From positions 2,170,001-2,234,000 of the forward strand of contig NZ_CP012981.1 of NCBI RefSeq assembly GCF_001411495.1: DNA of 64,000 bases, in the 5' to 3' direction. The notes under the pieces are model-generated. The model was given only the letters and a program-made list of their open reading frames with translations. It did not search any database and was not told the DNA's origin. The stretch comes from Burkholderia cepacia ATCC 25416. Lineage in GTDB: Bacteria > Pseudomonadota > Gammaproteobacteria > Burkholderiales > Burkholderiaceae. A program made the position numbers and the translations under genes. Below are positions 40,300 through 49,916 of this stretch, piece after piece. Within the stretch, counting starts at the first letter, position 1, and the number at the start of each line of letters is the position of its first letter.

Positions 40300-41517
40300 T
40301 CACGTGCGCCTGATGCGGCGCGGGCGGGGGCGACGGGTTTCGGCCCAGGCGAACAGGCGCTGCAGCATCGGATGGACCTCCCCGCGCCAGCGCACCCCGG
40401 TAAACAACCCGTAGTGATCGCAGTCGCCGATGTCGATGCGGTAGCGCTCGTCGTCGGCGAGGCCGCTGCACATGTCGAGCGCCGCATGCGTCTGGCCGGC
40501 GCCCGTGACCGCGTCGCATGCGCCTTCGACGGTCAGCAGCGCGACGCCGCGCAGCGCGGCCGGCTCGACGCGCCGCCCACCCACGTCCCAGGTACCGACC
40601 GCGAGGCTCATGCGCTGGAACACGATGTCGACCGTGTCGAGGAAATACTCGGCGGGCATGTCGAGCAGCGCCGTGTATTCGAGCAGCGCACGCCGTGCGC
40701 CGGCGAGCCCGGTCATGTCGAAGCGCGACGCGGCCAGCGCGTACGCTTCGATCAGCGACAGGAAGCGCTGCGGGTACACGAGCGCGATCTCGCCCTGCTG
40801 CAGATAGGTGGGAAACACGTGGCGGCCATGCCCCGCGAAACCCGGCGGCACGACGTCGATCAGGTGGCGGCGGCACCAGCCCAGCGAATGGGCCGCGGCG
40901 GCGGTGCCGAGCGCACTCGGATTCCGGCGCGCGTCGAGCGGGCCGCCGATCAGCGTGACGCTCGCGGGCGGCGCGAGGCCGCGAGCGGCGCGCAGCGCGA
41001 GCGCGCCGAGCACCGGCACGGTTGCCTGGCACACGGCGACGACATGCAGCGGCCGGTCGTCGTGCGCGAGCCCGTCGACGAAGCCGTCGAGCGTCGCGAC
41101 GTACTCGTCGAGCCCGAAGCGGCCCGCCGCGAGCGGCACGTCGCGCGCATTGCGCCAGTCGGTCACGCAGACGTCGCCGTCCGCGAGCAGCGTCTCGACG
41201 GTTTCCCGCATCATCACGGCCGCATGCCCGGCGAGCGGCGCGCAGAGCAGTACCGTGCGCCGCGCGTCGACGCGCGTGAAGCGCCGCAGGTCGCAGAACG
41301 GCGTGCGCGCGACGATGCGCTCGCCGACGGCCGGCCACCCGATGTCGAAGTGCGGGGGCTCGCCCGGCGGCCCGAGCAGCGGCTCGAACAGGTCGTCGTA
41401 GCACGAGGATGCGGCGTGCGGCAGCGTGGCCGCGGGCCACGCGTCGAACGCATGCCGCGTCGCCGCGCGCCAGGCGCGCATCCATTCCCGCTGCTGCTCG
41501 ACGAGGGCGTACCACAT
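40300..41517 (-). CDS. phaZ: Intracellular polyhydroxyalkanoate depolymerase
   Basis: A 405-residue cytoplasmic PHB granule depolymerase that closely resembles the Cupriavidus enzyme along its length. The catalytic triad is Cys163 (VCQATVP, a lipase box with Cys in place of Ser), Asp335 (VEGACDAVTG) and His368 (CDHYGLF). It mobilises stored polyester. The ATG at 41517 (MWYALVEQQREW) matches the family's N-terminus and has AAGG six bases upstream; an earlier ATG at 41562 is less likely. Convergent with the phosphoribosyltransferase gene, only 7 bases apart. Confidence 0.9.
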   Translation of the reverse strand: MWYALVEQQREWMRAWRAATRHAFDAWPAATLPHAASSCYDDLFEPLLGPPGEPPHFDIGWPAVGERIVARTPFCDLRRFTRVDARRTVLLCAPLAGHAAVMMRETVETLLADGDVCVTDWRNARDVPLAAGRFGLDEYVATLDGFVDGLAHDDRPLHVVAVCQATVPVLGALALRAARGLAPPASVTLIGGPLDARRNPSALGTAAAAHSLGWCRRHLIDVVPPGFAGHGRHVFPTYLQQGEIALVYPQRFLSLIEAYALAASRFDMTGLAGARRALLEYTALLDMPAEYFLDTVDIVFQRMSLAVGTWDVGGRRVEPAALRGVALLTVEGACDAVTGAGQTHAALDMCSGLADDERYRIDIGDCDHYGLFTGVRWRGEVHPMLQRLFAWAETRRPRPRRIRRT

Positions 41518-41688
41518 GGCGAACCTTGGGGCGGAAGGGGCGTGAACTTGCATTATGGTCACTGCGGCCGGACAACGTGAGCCCCGCGTGCGGCCGGCTG
41601 ATGCGCATCAAGCGCACGGGCGCGCTAGGCGAAGCCCTGCGGCGCTGCTACAGTCGTCGATCCCATTCCCTCAAGCGGAGCGTTTGCG

Positions 41689-42318
41689 ATGAAGCTGATC
41701 GGCATGCTGGATTCCCCGTTCGTGCGCCGTGTCGCCATTTCGGCGAAGCTGCTCGACCTCCCGTTCGAACACGAGTCGCTCTCGGTGTTCCGTCATATCG
41801 AGCAGTTCAGGGCGATCAATCCGGTCGTCAAGGCGCCGACGCTCGTGACCGACGACGGTGCGACGCTGATGGATTCGTCGCTGATCGTCGATTATCTCGA
41901 TCATCGGGTCGCGCCCGCGCGGCGGCTGCTGCCCGAGGATGCCGCCGCGCGCCTGAACACGCTCGTGCCGGTCGGTTTCGCGCTGGCAGCTGCCGAGAAG
42001 AGCGTGCAGGTCGTCTACGAGCAGGCGCTGCGTCCGGCCGACAAGCAGCACGCGCCGTGGCTCGAGCGCGTGCTGAGCCAGATCGAGGGCGCATACGGTG
42101 CACTGGAGCCGCTCGTCGCCGCCGCGAACGGCTGGTTCGGCGGCGCGCGCCTGCTGCAGTCCGACGTGACGGTGGCGGTCGCATGGCGCTTCACGCAGTT
42201 CATGGCGGCCGACTACCCGGTACTCGCGCGGATCGATCCGGCCCGTTATCCGGCGCTCGCCGCGCATTCCGCGCGGGCGGAAGCGCTGCCGGCCTTCGTC
42301 GAAACGCCGCTTGCGTAG
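41689..42318 (+). CDS. Glutathione S-transferase family protein
   Basis: A 209-residue two-domain protein. The thioredoxin-like N-terminus (MKLIGMLDSPFVRRVAISAKLLDLPFEHESL) has the serine of SPF at the catalytic place and the glutathione-binding V-K-A-P and D-S-S-x-I stretches (NPVVKAPTLV and MDSSLIVDYL); an all-helical C-terminal domain follows. It could conjugate or isomerise a small electrophile or handle dichlorinated or formyl substrates; the exact substrate is unknown. A ribosome site AAGCGGAG is upstream. A hairpin follows its stop. Confidence 0.87.
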   Translation: MKLIGMLDSPFVRRVAISAKLLDLPFEHESLSVFRHIEQFRAINPVVKAPTLVTDDGATLMDSSLIVDYLDHRVAPARRLLPEDAAARLNTLVPVGFALAAAEKSVQVVYEQALRPADKQHAPWLERVLSQIEGAYGALEPLVAAANGWFGGARLLQSDVTVAVAWRFTQFMAADYPVLARIDPARYPALAAHSARAEALPAFVETPLA

Positions 42319-42323
42319 GCCCG

Positions 42324-42364
42324 CCGGCGGGCCATCCGGCTGCTGCGGGCAGCCCGCCGGTCTT
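42324..42364 (+). terminator. Hairpin after the glutathione transferase gene
   Basis: A 9-bp stem, CCGGCGGGC at 42324-42332 with 42352-42360, around a structured 19-base loop, is followed by TCTT. Probable weak terminator. Confidence 0.45.
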
Positions 42365-42424
42365 GCCAGACAAGCGTCGGCGGATTGTTCTCCGCGGCTG
42401 ACAAGTGACTTCGCATTCGCGCGG

Positions 42425-42453
42425 TTTATCCGGCGGGCGCCGATCCCTAGAAT
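42425..42453 (+). promoter_or_regulatory. Promoter of the 64-residue gene
   Basis: TTTATC (42425-42430) and TAGAAT (42448-42453) are spaced by 17 bases. The start site would be near 42460, about 33 bases before the ATG. Confidence 0.45.
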
Positions 42454-42492
42454 CCACTCCATCGAATGACGCCTTGCCTGATGGAGCTGATG

Positions 42493-42687
42493 ATGCGAAC
42501 CCTGATCGAATCGAGCCTGTACCACCCGTCCGTCGTGTTGCCGCTTGCCGCGCTGACGCAGTTGATGGTCGAGCGCGATTTCAATCTCGGTCAGGTCGGG
42601 CTGATCGTCGCGACGCGTGGTGCACAGGCGGCCGTGTCGCGATCGCGCGCACTGCTGTTCTGCCGCAACTGCGAAGCGCACGCATGA
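42493..42687 (+). CDS. Small hypothetical protein, 64 residues
   Basis: A 64-residue protein of unrecognised family. Its middle (VVLPLAALTQLM) is moderately hydrophobic and it has C-R-N-C near the C-terminus. A GGAG ribosome site lies 6 bases before the ATG. A plausible promoter is at 42425-42453, and a strong terminator with a UUCG loop lies about 75 bases downstream, so it is a complete small transcription unit. A longer frame adds nine residues at the front (ATG 42466). Confidence 0.5.
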   Translation: MRTLIESSLYHPSVVLPLAALTQLMVERDFNLGQVGLIVATRGAQAAVSRSRALLFCRNCEAHA

Positions 42688-42709
42688 GCGCGTACGCGGC
42701 GAGGGGATG

Positions 42710-42742
42710 AAAAAAAGCCCGGCCGGCGCAAGCCGGTCGGGC
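42710..42742 (-). terminator. Rho-independent terminator of the ProP-like gene
   Basis: On the minus strand an 11-bp stem (42742-42732 with 42727-42717, one G-U pair) with a GCAA-type loop runs into seven T residues. Confidence 0.85.
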
Positions 42743-42760
42743 GGATCGGATTCGATCGGA

Positions 42761-42783
42761 CCCCGGCTTCGGCCGGGGTTTTT
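42761..42783 (+). terminator. Rho-independent terminator of the small gene (plus strand)
   Basis: A 7-bp stem closed by a TTCG loop (42761-42778) is followed by five T residues. Confidence 0.85.
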
Positions 42784-42795
42784 CATGGGCGACGC

Positions 42796-44283
42796 TCAGG
42801 CGCGCGCGGTCGACACGGCAGGGTACATGCCCGAATCGTCGTCCTCGCGCATCTGGCGCACGAGCTGGTGGGCTTCGCGGCGCGTCGCGACGGCCGGCGG
42901 CGAGCCCTTGAGCGGCTGGCGTGCGGTTTCGGCGAGCGCGACGACCGACACGATGCCGATCACGGCGGCGCCCATCATGTAGTACGCGGGCATCATCAGG
43001 TTGTGCGTGACGTCGACGAGCCACGCGGTGACCAGCGGCGTCGTGCCGCCGAACAGCGACACCGACACGTTGAAGCCGATGGCGAGCGCGCCGTAGCGGA
43101 TCTCGGTCGGGAACAGTGCCGGCAGCGCCGACGGCATCACGCCGGTAAAGCACGACAGCAGCACGCCGAGGATCAGCAGGCCGCCGAACACCGATGCCGT
43201 GGTGCCGGCATGGATCAGCATCATCGACGGGATCGACAGCGCGAGCAGGCCGACGCAGCCGGCGAGCATCACCGGCTTGCGGCCGATCCGGTCGGACAGG
43301 CGGCCGGCGGCGAGCGTCAGCGGCATCATCAGCACCATCACGATCAGCACGAGCACGAGGCTGTGCGATTCGTCGAAATGCAGCGTCGACGACATGAAGC
43401 TCGGCAGGTACGACAGCACCATGTAGTCGGTCACGTTGAAGATCAGCACGAGGCCGACGCACAGCAGCAGCGCACGCCAGTTGCGCATCAGCGTTTCGCG
43501 GAAGCGCGCCTTCGGCACGGCCTTGTCCTGCGCTTCGCGCTCCTCGGCCTGGCGCTTGAACGCCGGCGTTTCCTCGAGCTTCATCCGGATGTACAGGCCG
43601 ATCAGGCCGAGCGGGCCGGCGATCAGGAACGGCACACGCCAGCCCCACGACAGCAGCGCCTCCTGCGACAGCGACGCGGTGAGCAGCGCGACGACGCCGG
43701 CACCCATCACATAGCCGATCAGCGTGCCGAATTCGAGGAAGCTGCCCATGAAGCCGCGGCGCTTGTCGGTCGAGAACTCGGCGATGAAGGTGGCCGCGCC
43801 GCCGTATTCGCCGCCGGTCGAGAAGCCCTGCACGAGGCGGGCGACGAGCAGCAGCACGGGCGCCATGATGCCGATCGACGCGTAGCTGGGAATGAGGCCG
43901 ATCGCGAAGGTGCCGACGGCCATCATGATCATCGTGGCGGCGAGCACGCGCTGGCGGCCGATGCGGTCGCCGAGCGGGCCGAACACCATGCCGCCGAGCG
44001 GGCGCACGAGGAAGGCGGCCGCGAATGTGCCGAAGGTGGCGAGCAGCTGCGCGGACGGGCTGCTGGACGGGAAGAACACCTTGCCGAGCGTGACGGCGAT
44101 GTAGCTGTAGACGCCGAAGTCGAACCATTCCATCGCATTGCCGATGGCCATCGCGCTGACGGCGCGCTTGAGCAGGCTCTGGTCGACGACGGTGATGTCG
44201 TCCGCGACGAGCGGGGCTTCGCCGGACGACGAAGCGGAGGAAGAGGCAGCGGTCGGGCTGACGTGTGTTGCGGTCAAGGTCAT
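42796..44283 (-). CDS. proP: MFS transporter of the ProP (proline/betaine) type
   Basis: A 495-residue, 12-segment MFS protein of the metabolite:H+ symporter group. AMEWFDFGVYSYIAVTLGKVFF is the group's signature, and GPLGDRIGRQRVLA and the second DRIGRKPVML give both loop motifs. It resembles ProP, which imports proline and betaines under osmotic stress, but lacks an evident C-terminal coiled coil as long as that of E. coli ProP. ATG 44283 follows AGGAG. Substrate is inferred from family resemblance. Confidence 0.78.
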   Translation of the reverse strand: MTLTATHVSPTAASSSASSSGEAPLVADDITVVDQSLLKRAVSAMAIGNAMEWFDFGVYSYIAVTLGKVFFPSSSPSAQLLATFGTFAAAFLVRPLGGMVFGPLGDRIGRQRVLAATMIMMAVGTFAIGLIPSYASIGIMAPVLLLVARLVQGFSTGGEYGGAATFIAEFSTDKRRGFMGSFLEFGTLIGYVMGAGVVALLTASLSQEALLSWGWRVPFLIAGPLGLIGLYIRMKLEETPAFKRQAEEREAQDKAVPKARFRETLMRNWRALLLCVGLVLIFNVTDYMVLSYLPSFMSSTLHFDESHSLVLVLIVMVLMMPLTLAAGRLSDRIGRKPVMLAGCVGLLALSIPSMMLIHAGTTASVFGGLLILGVLLSCFTGVMPSALPALFPTEIRYGALAIGFNVSVSLFGGTTPLVTAWLVDVTHNLMMPAYYMMGAAVIGIVSVVALAETARQPLKGSPPAVATRREAHQLVRQMREDDDSGMYPAVSTARA

Positions 44284-45155
<872 letters not shown>

Positions 45156-45189
45156 GCGCGGCCGCGGCGCATGCCGTGTGCCGTGTGTT

Positions 45190-45924
45190 TCAGGCCGTTT
45201 CGGCGGCGCCTGCGTCGGCGGACTGGCGCCATACGCAGGTGCCCTTGACCGACTTGTCGAGCTCGTCGAGCTGCGCCTGGTGCGCGGCGAGCTCGTCGTC
45301 GCTCGCGGCCACCACGGCCAGGTCGAGCGCGGCGAGCGACACGCGCTGGCCGTTTGCCGCGCCGCCGTCGGCACCCGCGTCGTCGAGCATGTCGATCACG
45401 AGGCTGTCCTGGCCGCGCGTCATCGCGAGATAGACCTCGGCGAGCAGTTCCGAGTCGAGCAGTGCGCCGTGCAGCGTACGGTGCGCGTTGCTGATGCCGA
45501 AGCGGTCGCACAGCGCGTCGAGCGAGTTGCGCTTGCCGGGGAACATCTGCTTGGCCTGCACGAGCGTGTCGATCACGCCGCCGCAATGTTCGGTGAACGG
45601 CGGCAGGCCGAGCCGCGCGAATTCCGCGTCGAGAAAGCCAAGGTCGAACGGCGCATTGTGGATGATCAGCTCGGCGTCCTTCACGAAGTCGCGGATCTGG
45701 TCGGCGACTTCCGCGAATTTCGGCTTGTCGCTGAGGAATTCGGTCGTGAGGCCGTGCACCGCCAGCGCGCCCGGATCGCTGTCGCGCTCGGGGTTCACGT
45801 AGAAGTGCAGGTTGTTGCCGGTGAGCCGCCGGTTCAGCAGCTCGACGCAGCCGATTTCGATGAGGCGGTCGCCCGTGCGGGCGTTCAGGCCGGTGGTTTC
45901 GGTATCGAGAATGATCTGGCGCAT
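45190..45924 (-). CDS. dnaQ: DNA polymerase III epsilon subunit (3'-5' proofreading exonuclease)
   Basis: A 244-residue DEDDh exonuclease that proofreads replicative synthesis. Motifs: ExoI DTETTG (Asp7, Glu9), ExoII NAPFDLGFLD and ExoIII HRTLHGALLDSELLAEVYLAM. The C-terminus has the polymerase-binding tail, shortened relative to E. coli. ATG 45924 (MRQIILDTETTG) fits the family. It is downstream of rnhA on the same strand (37-base gap), the common dnaQ-rnhA arrangement. Confidence 0.95.
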   Translation of the reverse strand: MRQIILDTETTGLNARTGDRLIEIGCVELLNRRLTGNNLHFYVNPERDSDPGALAVHGLTTEFLSDKPKFAEVADQIRDFVKDAELIIHNAPFDLGFLDAEFARLGLPPFTEHCGGVIDTLVQAKQMFPGKRNSLDALCDRFGISNAHRTLHGALLDSELLAEVYLAMTRGQDSLVIDMLDDAGADGGAANGQRVSLAALDLAVVAASDDELAAHQAQLDELDKSVKGTCVWRQSADAGAAETA

Positions 45925-45961
45925 GTCGGGGAAAACGTAGGAAACAGGGGGCGGCCCGCGT

Positions 45962-46405
45962 TCAGGCCGTGAGCGATTCGACGCCGCGATTCGCGAGCGC
46001 ATCCGCGCGCTCGTTTTCGGGATGGCCCGCGTGGCCCTTGACCCAGCGCCACTCGACCTCGTGCTGCGCGACGAGCGCGTCGAGCCGCTTCCACAGGTCG
46101 GCGTTCTTCACGGGCGTCTTCGCCGCGGTGACCCAGCCTTTTTTCTTCCAGCCGTGGATCCACTCGCTGATGCCTTTCTGCACGTATTGCGAGTCGGTGT
46201 GCACGATCACCTGGCACGGCCGCTTCAGCGCTTCGAGCGCGGCGATCACGCCCATCAGTTCCATGCGGTTGTTGGTCGTGTTCGGCTCGCCGCCGAACAG
46301 CTCCTTTTCCTTGTCGCCGTAGCGCATCAATGCGCCCCAGCCGCCGGGGCCGGGGTTGCCCTTGCAGGCGCCGTCGGTATAGATGTCGATCGTATCGATT
46401 GTCAT
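45962..46405 (-). CDS. rnhA: Ribonuclease HI
   Basis: A 147-residue nuclease that cuts the RNA strand of RNA-DNA hybrids. The catalytic acids are in YTDGACKGN (Asp11), NRMELM (Glu) and HTDSQYV (Asp), with [14 protein letters not shown] supplying the His loop and the last Asp. It overlaps the methyltransferase stop by 4 bases, so the three genes methyltransferase-rnhA-dnaQ form one operon. ATG 46405 gives the family's start. Confidence 0.95.
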   Translation of the reverse strand: MTIDTIDIYTDGACKGNPGPGGWGALMRYGDKEKELFGGEPNTTNNRMELMGVIAALEALKRPCQVIVHTDSQYVQKGISEWIHGWKKKGWVTAAKTPVKNADLWKRLDALVAQHEVEWRWVKGHAGHPENERADALANRGVESLTA

Positions 46406-47214
46406 GAATGTTCTTGATGGGTGGTCGGGGAGGCCGCCGGCGTCAGGCCCGGTGCGAGCACGGGTTTCTTCATCCGGATCTGGCCGACGAGGCGCATGCC
46501 GCGCACGCGCTTGACGGCCGTCACCATGTAGACGGCGCCGAAGATCGGCCACCAGCGGTCGCCGGCGGCTTCCATGAAGCCGTAGCGGGCCAGCCACTTG
46601 TCGGTGACGAGCGGCGGCCGGTAGCAGCCGAAGCGGCCGCGTTCGAGGTCGAAGCCGAGCAGCTTGATCCAGTCCTTGAGCCGGATGAACGCGATCTGGT
46701 CGCGCGTGGCCGGCACGAACGGACGGTTCGCCATGCGCCCGAACGATTGCCGCATGCCCCACAGGCTGAGCGAATTGAAGCCGGTGATCACGAGCTGGCC
46801 TTCCGGCATCAGCACGCGCTCGGCCTCGCGCAGCAGGCGGTGCGGATCGGACGTGAATTCGAGCGTGTGCGGCATCACGATCAGGTCGACACTCTGCGAC
46901 TCGAACGGCAGGTCGAGCAGGTCGCACCAGGTCGTGCTGCGATCGGCGGGTGCATGCTCGGGCGAATGGGCTTCGCGGGCCCACGGATACTGATAGGGCG
47001 CGCTCGCGCCGCTCGCCGGATCGAGCACGAGGCCGCGATACGGCATGCGGTTCTCGCGCAGCGCGTCGAGCTGCGGCAGGCCGAGCTGCAGCGCGTGGAA
47101 CCCGAAGACGTCGGACACGATCCGGTCGAGCTGCGCCTGCTCCCAGCCCAGCACGTAGCGGCCGGGAGGCGAGTCGGTCCAGGCGGGCCAGTCTATAATT
47201 TGACGGTCAGACAT
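46402..47214 (-). CDS. SAM-dependent methyltransferase (class I)
   Basis: A 270-residue class I methyltransferase-like protein. Instead of the canonical GxGxG loop, the nucleotide-binding region is degenerate (around [17 protein letters not shown]), while the acidic post-II stretch [22 protein letters not shown] and [15 protein letters not shown] are typical. Such proteins upstream of rnhA are common in beta-proteobacteria and are annotated only as methyltransferase. The target is unknown. It is divergent from gloB. Confidence 0.8.
   Translation of the reverse strand: MSDRQIIDWPAWTDSPPGRYVLGWEQAQLDRIVSDVFGFHALQLGLPQLDALRENRMPYRGLVLDPASGASAPYQYPWAREAHSPEHAPADRSTTWCDLLDLPFESQSVDLIVMPHTLEFTSDPHRLLREAERVLMPEGQLVITGFNSLSLWGMRQSFGRMANRPFVPATRDQIAFIRLKDWIKLLGFDLERGRFGCYRPPLVTDKWLARYGFMEAAGDRWWPIFGAVYMVTAVKRVRGMRLVGQIRMKKPVLAPGLTPAASPTTHQEHS
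47194..47199 (+). promoter_or_regulatory. -10 element of gloB
   Basis: A perfect TATAAT lies 33 bases before the gloB ATG, inside the first codons of the divergent methyltransferase gene. No clear -35 is seen 17 bases upstream. Confidence 0.4.
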
Positions 47215-47232
47215 AACGATGATTGCGCGCCC

Positions 47233-48039
47233 ATGAACGAGCTGGAATACGTGCCGGTTCCGGCATTCGATGACAACTATATCTGGCTCGTCTCGGACGG
47301 CCGCGATGCGATCGCCGTCGATCCGGGTGAAGCCGCGCCGGTGCGCCGGGTTCTTGCCGAACGAGGCTGGCGGTTGACCGCTATTTTACTCACGCACCAT
47401 CATGCCGACCACGTCGGCGGTGTCGCGGCACTGCGCGATAGCCAACCGGACGATGCTCCGCTCGCGGTTTACGGCCCTGCGGCCGAGGCGATCGGCGTGG
47501 TCACGCGGCCGCTGGCAGGCGGCGATCGCGTGACGCTCGACGCACCGTCCGTCGCATTCGACGTGCTCGACGTGCCCGGTCACACGCGCGGCCACATCGC
47601 CTATTTCCAGGCGGCCGGGCCGCGCAACGCGGCGCCGCACGTGTTCTGCGGCGACACGCTGTTCTCGTGCGGCTGCGGCCGCCTGTTCGAGGGCACGCCC
47701 GCGCAGATGCTCGCGTCGCTCGACGCGCTCGCCGCGCTGCCGGGCGACACGCGCGTGCATTGTGCCCACGAATACACGCTGTCCAATATTCGCTTCGCGC
47801 TCGCATGCGAGCCCGGCAATGCGGCGCTCGCTGCGTGGCGCGACGAAGCGCAGGCGCTGCGCGCGCGGGGTGTGCCGACGCTGCCCACTACGATTGCTCA
47901 CGAGCGTGCCGTTAACCCGTTCATGCGGGCGGACAGCGCGGCGATTCATGCCACGCTCGAGGCCGAGTTGCATGAAACGGTGCCGGATCGTTTGACGGCG
48001 TTCACGCTGATGCGCGAATGGAAAAACCGGTTCCGATGA
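47233..48039 (+). CDS. gloB: Hydroxyacylglutathione hydrolase (glyoxalase II)
   Basis: A 268-residue metallo-beta-lactamase-fold enzyme that hydrolyses S-lactoylglutathione to lactate and glutathione in methylglyoxal detoxification. The metal motif THHHADH is at residues 54-60, VPGHTRGH and FCGDTLFSCGCGRLFEG follow, and CAHEYTLSNIRFA near residue 178 supplies further ligands. Length and C-terminal helical domain are normal. The ATG at 47233 gives the usual MxxxxYVPVPAFDDNY start. Confidence 0.95.
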   Translation: MNELEYVPVPAFDDNYIWLVSDGRDAIAVDPGEAAPVRRVLAERGWRLTAILLTHHHADHVGGVAALRDSQPDDAPLAVYGPAAEAIGVVTRPLAGGDRVTLDAPSVAFDVLDVPGHTRGHIAYFQAAGPRNAAPHVFCGDTLFSCGCGRLFEGTPAQMLASLDALAALPGDTRVHCAHEYTLSNIRFALACEPGNAALAAWRDEAQALRARGVPTLPTTIAHERAVNPFMRADSAAIHATLEAELHETVPDRLTAFTLMREWKNRFR

Positions 48040-48124
48040 CGATTTCCGGAGGACTCCAAAGCTCAAGCGGTGTCTGTAAAAATTGCTCCAAATGTAGGAT
48101 TTCGCTGAGTTTTCGGTGTTTTTA

Positions 48125-48153
48125 TTGACGTGAAGCACGCACTTCCGTAGTAT
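48125..48153 (+). promoter_or_regulatory. Sigma-70 promoter of mltD
   Basis: TTGACG (48125-48130) and TAGTAT (48148-48153) are separated by exactly 17 bases. The start site would be near 48160, 31 bases before the mltD ATG. Confidence 0.6.
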
Positions 48154-48190
48154 CGCCTGCAATTTCCAGCCGTCGGAAGCCGAGATTTTC

Positions 48191-49759
48191 ATGCGACTTA
48201 TATTGAGTGCGATGGTGGTTCTGCTGCTCGCCGCTTGTGCGAGCCAGGCCCCTGTCGCCAACAACGCCGCCGATTCGCAGGCGACGTCCAACTACCTCCG
48301 TAAATCAGCCACCGCCAAAGAAACTGTCGACGTCGACAAGCAATCCGTCGGCGACCTGACCAGTGCAGACTCCGATCTCTGGGGGCGCATCCGCCGCGGT
48401 TTCCAGATGCCCGACCTGCAGAGCGACCTCGTCGACATGCAGACGACCTGGTACACGCAGCGGCCCGACTACGTGCAGCGCATGACCGAGCGCTCGCAGA
48501 AGTACCTGTATCACATCGTCGAGGAGCTCGAGGCGCGTCACATGCCGACCGAGCTCGCGCTGCTGCCGTTCATCGAGTCCGCGTACAACCCGCAGGCGCT
48601 GTCGGTCGCGAAGGCGGCCGGCATGTGGCAGTTCATGCCCGGCACGGGCCGTACCTACAACCTGAAGCGCAACATGTGGCAGGACGAGCGCCGCGACGTG
48701 CTCGCGTCGACGAGCGCCGCGCTCGACTACCTGTCGCGCCTGCATGACATGTTCGGCGACTGGTATCTCGCGCTGGCCGCGTACAACTGGGGCGAGGGCA
48801 ACGTGCAGCGTGCGATCGCGCGCAACCAGGCGGCCGGCCTGCCGACCGACTATCAGAACCTGCGGATGCCGAACGAGACGCGCAACTACGTGCCGAAGCT
48901 GCAGGCGGTGAAGAACATCATCGCGAGCCCGCAGCAGTACGGGCTGACGCTGCCGGACATCCCGAACCACCCGTATTTCGTGACGGTCACGACGTCGCGC
49001 GATATCGACGTGGCGGTCGCCGCGAAGCTCGCGAACCTGTCGCTCGACGAATTCCGCTCGCTGAACCCGTCGTTCTCGAAGCCGGTGATCCTCGGCGCGA
49101 CCGAGCCGCAGATCCTGCTGCCGTTCGACAACGCGTCGGCGTTCGAGAAGAACCTGAAAGCCTACAACGGCCAGCTTTCGTCGTGGACCACCTATACGGT
49201 CAGCGAACGTGCGCGACCGGCCGCGATCGCCGAGAAGATCGGCGTGGACGCCGATACGCTGATGTCGATCAACAAGATTCCGGCCGGCATGCGCCTGAAG
49301 CCGGGCTCGACGATCGTCGTGCCGCGCGGCGATGACGACGACGAGGACATCAGCGCCGACGTCGCCGAAAACGGCGCGCTCGCGATGGAACCCGATGTGC
49401 CTGACACGCGCAAGATGCTGATCCGCGTGCGCCGCAAGCAGTCGATGGCGGCGATCGCCGGCCGCTACGGCGTGTCGGTCGGCCAGCTCAAGGCGTGGAA
49501 CCGCACGCACCGCGATCTCGTGATGCCGGGCCAGGCGCTCGTGCTGCACGTGCCGGTCGGCCGTTCGGTGCCGGCGGAGCCCGGTCCGGAACGGATCGCG
49601 ACGTCGGCCGCCGGTGCGCACATCGAGCGCGCGAGCCTGGCGGTGGGCGGCAAGTCGCACGGCGCGAAGCGCGGCGCGGCGAAGCCGGCGGCCAAATCGA
49701 CGAAAGCGACGAAAGCGGCGCCGGCCAAGGCCACAACGCACAAGGGCAAGAAGAAATAA
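48191..49759 (+). CDS. mltD: Membrane-bound lytic murein transglycosylase D
   Basis: A 522-residue lipoprotein. The lipobox LAAC places Cys16 as the lipidated residue. A soluble-lytic-transglycosylase domain spans about residues 100-250, with catalytic Glu129 in PFIESAYNP and AAGMWQFMPGTGR and AAYNWGEGN motifs. Two LysM peptidoglycan-binding domains follow (about residues 335-385 and 415-462), then a Lys/Ala-rich basic tail. It cleaves glycan strands in the periplasm. Longer than E. coli MltD by that tail. Confidence 0.93.
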   Translation: MRLILSAMVVLLLAACASQAPVANNAADSQATSNYLRKSATAKETVDVDKQSVGDLTSADSDLWGRIRRGFQMPDLQSDLVDMQTTWYTQRPDYVQRMTERSQKYLYHIVEELEARHMPTELALLPFIESAYNPQALSVAKAAGMWQFMPGTGRTYNLKRNMWQDERRDVLASTSAALDYLSRLHDMFGDWYLALAAYNWGEGNVQRAIARNQAAGLPTDYQNLRMPNETRNYVPKLQAVKNIIASPQQYGLTLPDIPNHPYFVTVTTSRDIDVAVAAKLANLSLDEFRSLNPSFSKPVILGATEPQILLPFDNASAFEKNLKAYNGQLSSWTTYTVSERARPAAIAEKIGVDADTLMSINKIPAGMRLKPGSTIVVPRGDDDDEDISADVAENGALAMEPDVPDTRKMLIRVRRKQSMAAIAGRYGVSVGQLKAWNRTHRDLVMPGQALVLHVPVGRSVPAEPGPERIATSAAGAHIERASLAVGGKSHGAKRGAAKPAAKSTKATKAAPAKATTHKGKKK

Positions 49760-49831
49760 CGCAGTCGCGAGCGCATCGCGCGGCCGGCCCGGTTCGTGCG
49801 ATTGCGTTATCATCCGACGAAATGCGACGAA

Positions 49832-49860
49832 ACGCCGTCACCGAGGTGACGGCGTTTTTG
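49832..49860 (+). terminator. Rho-independent terminator after mltD
   Basis: A 9-bp stem ACGCCGTCA/TGACGGCGT with a short loop is followed by five T residues. Confidence 0.85.
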
Positions 49861-49916
49861 TTTGTGCGTGGCGCGGGGGTGCCGCCTTGAATGCCTTCTT
49901 ATAACAAGGGGAAGCG

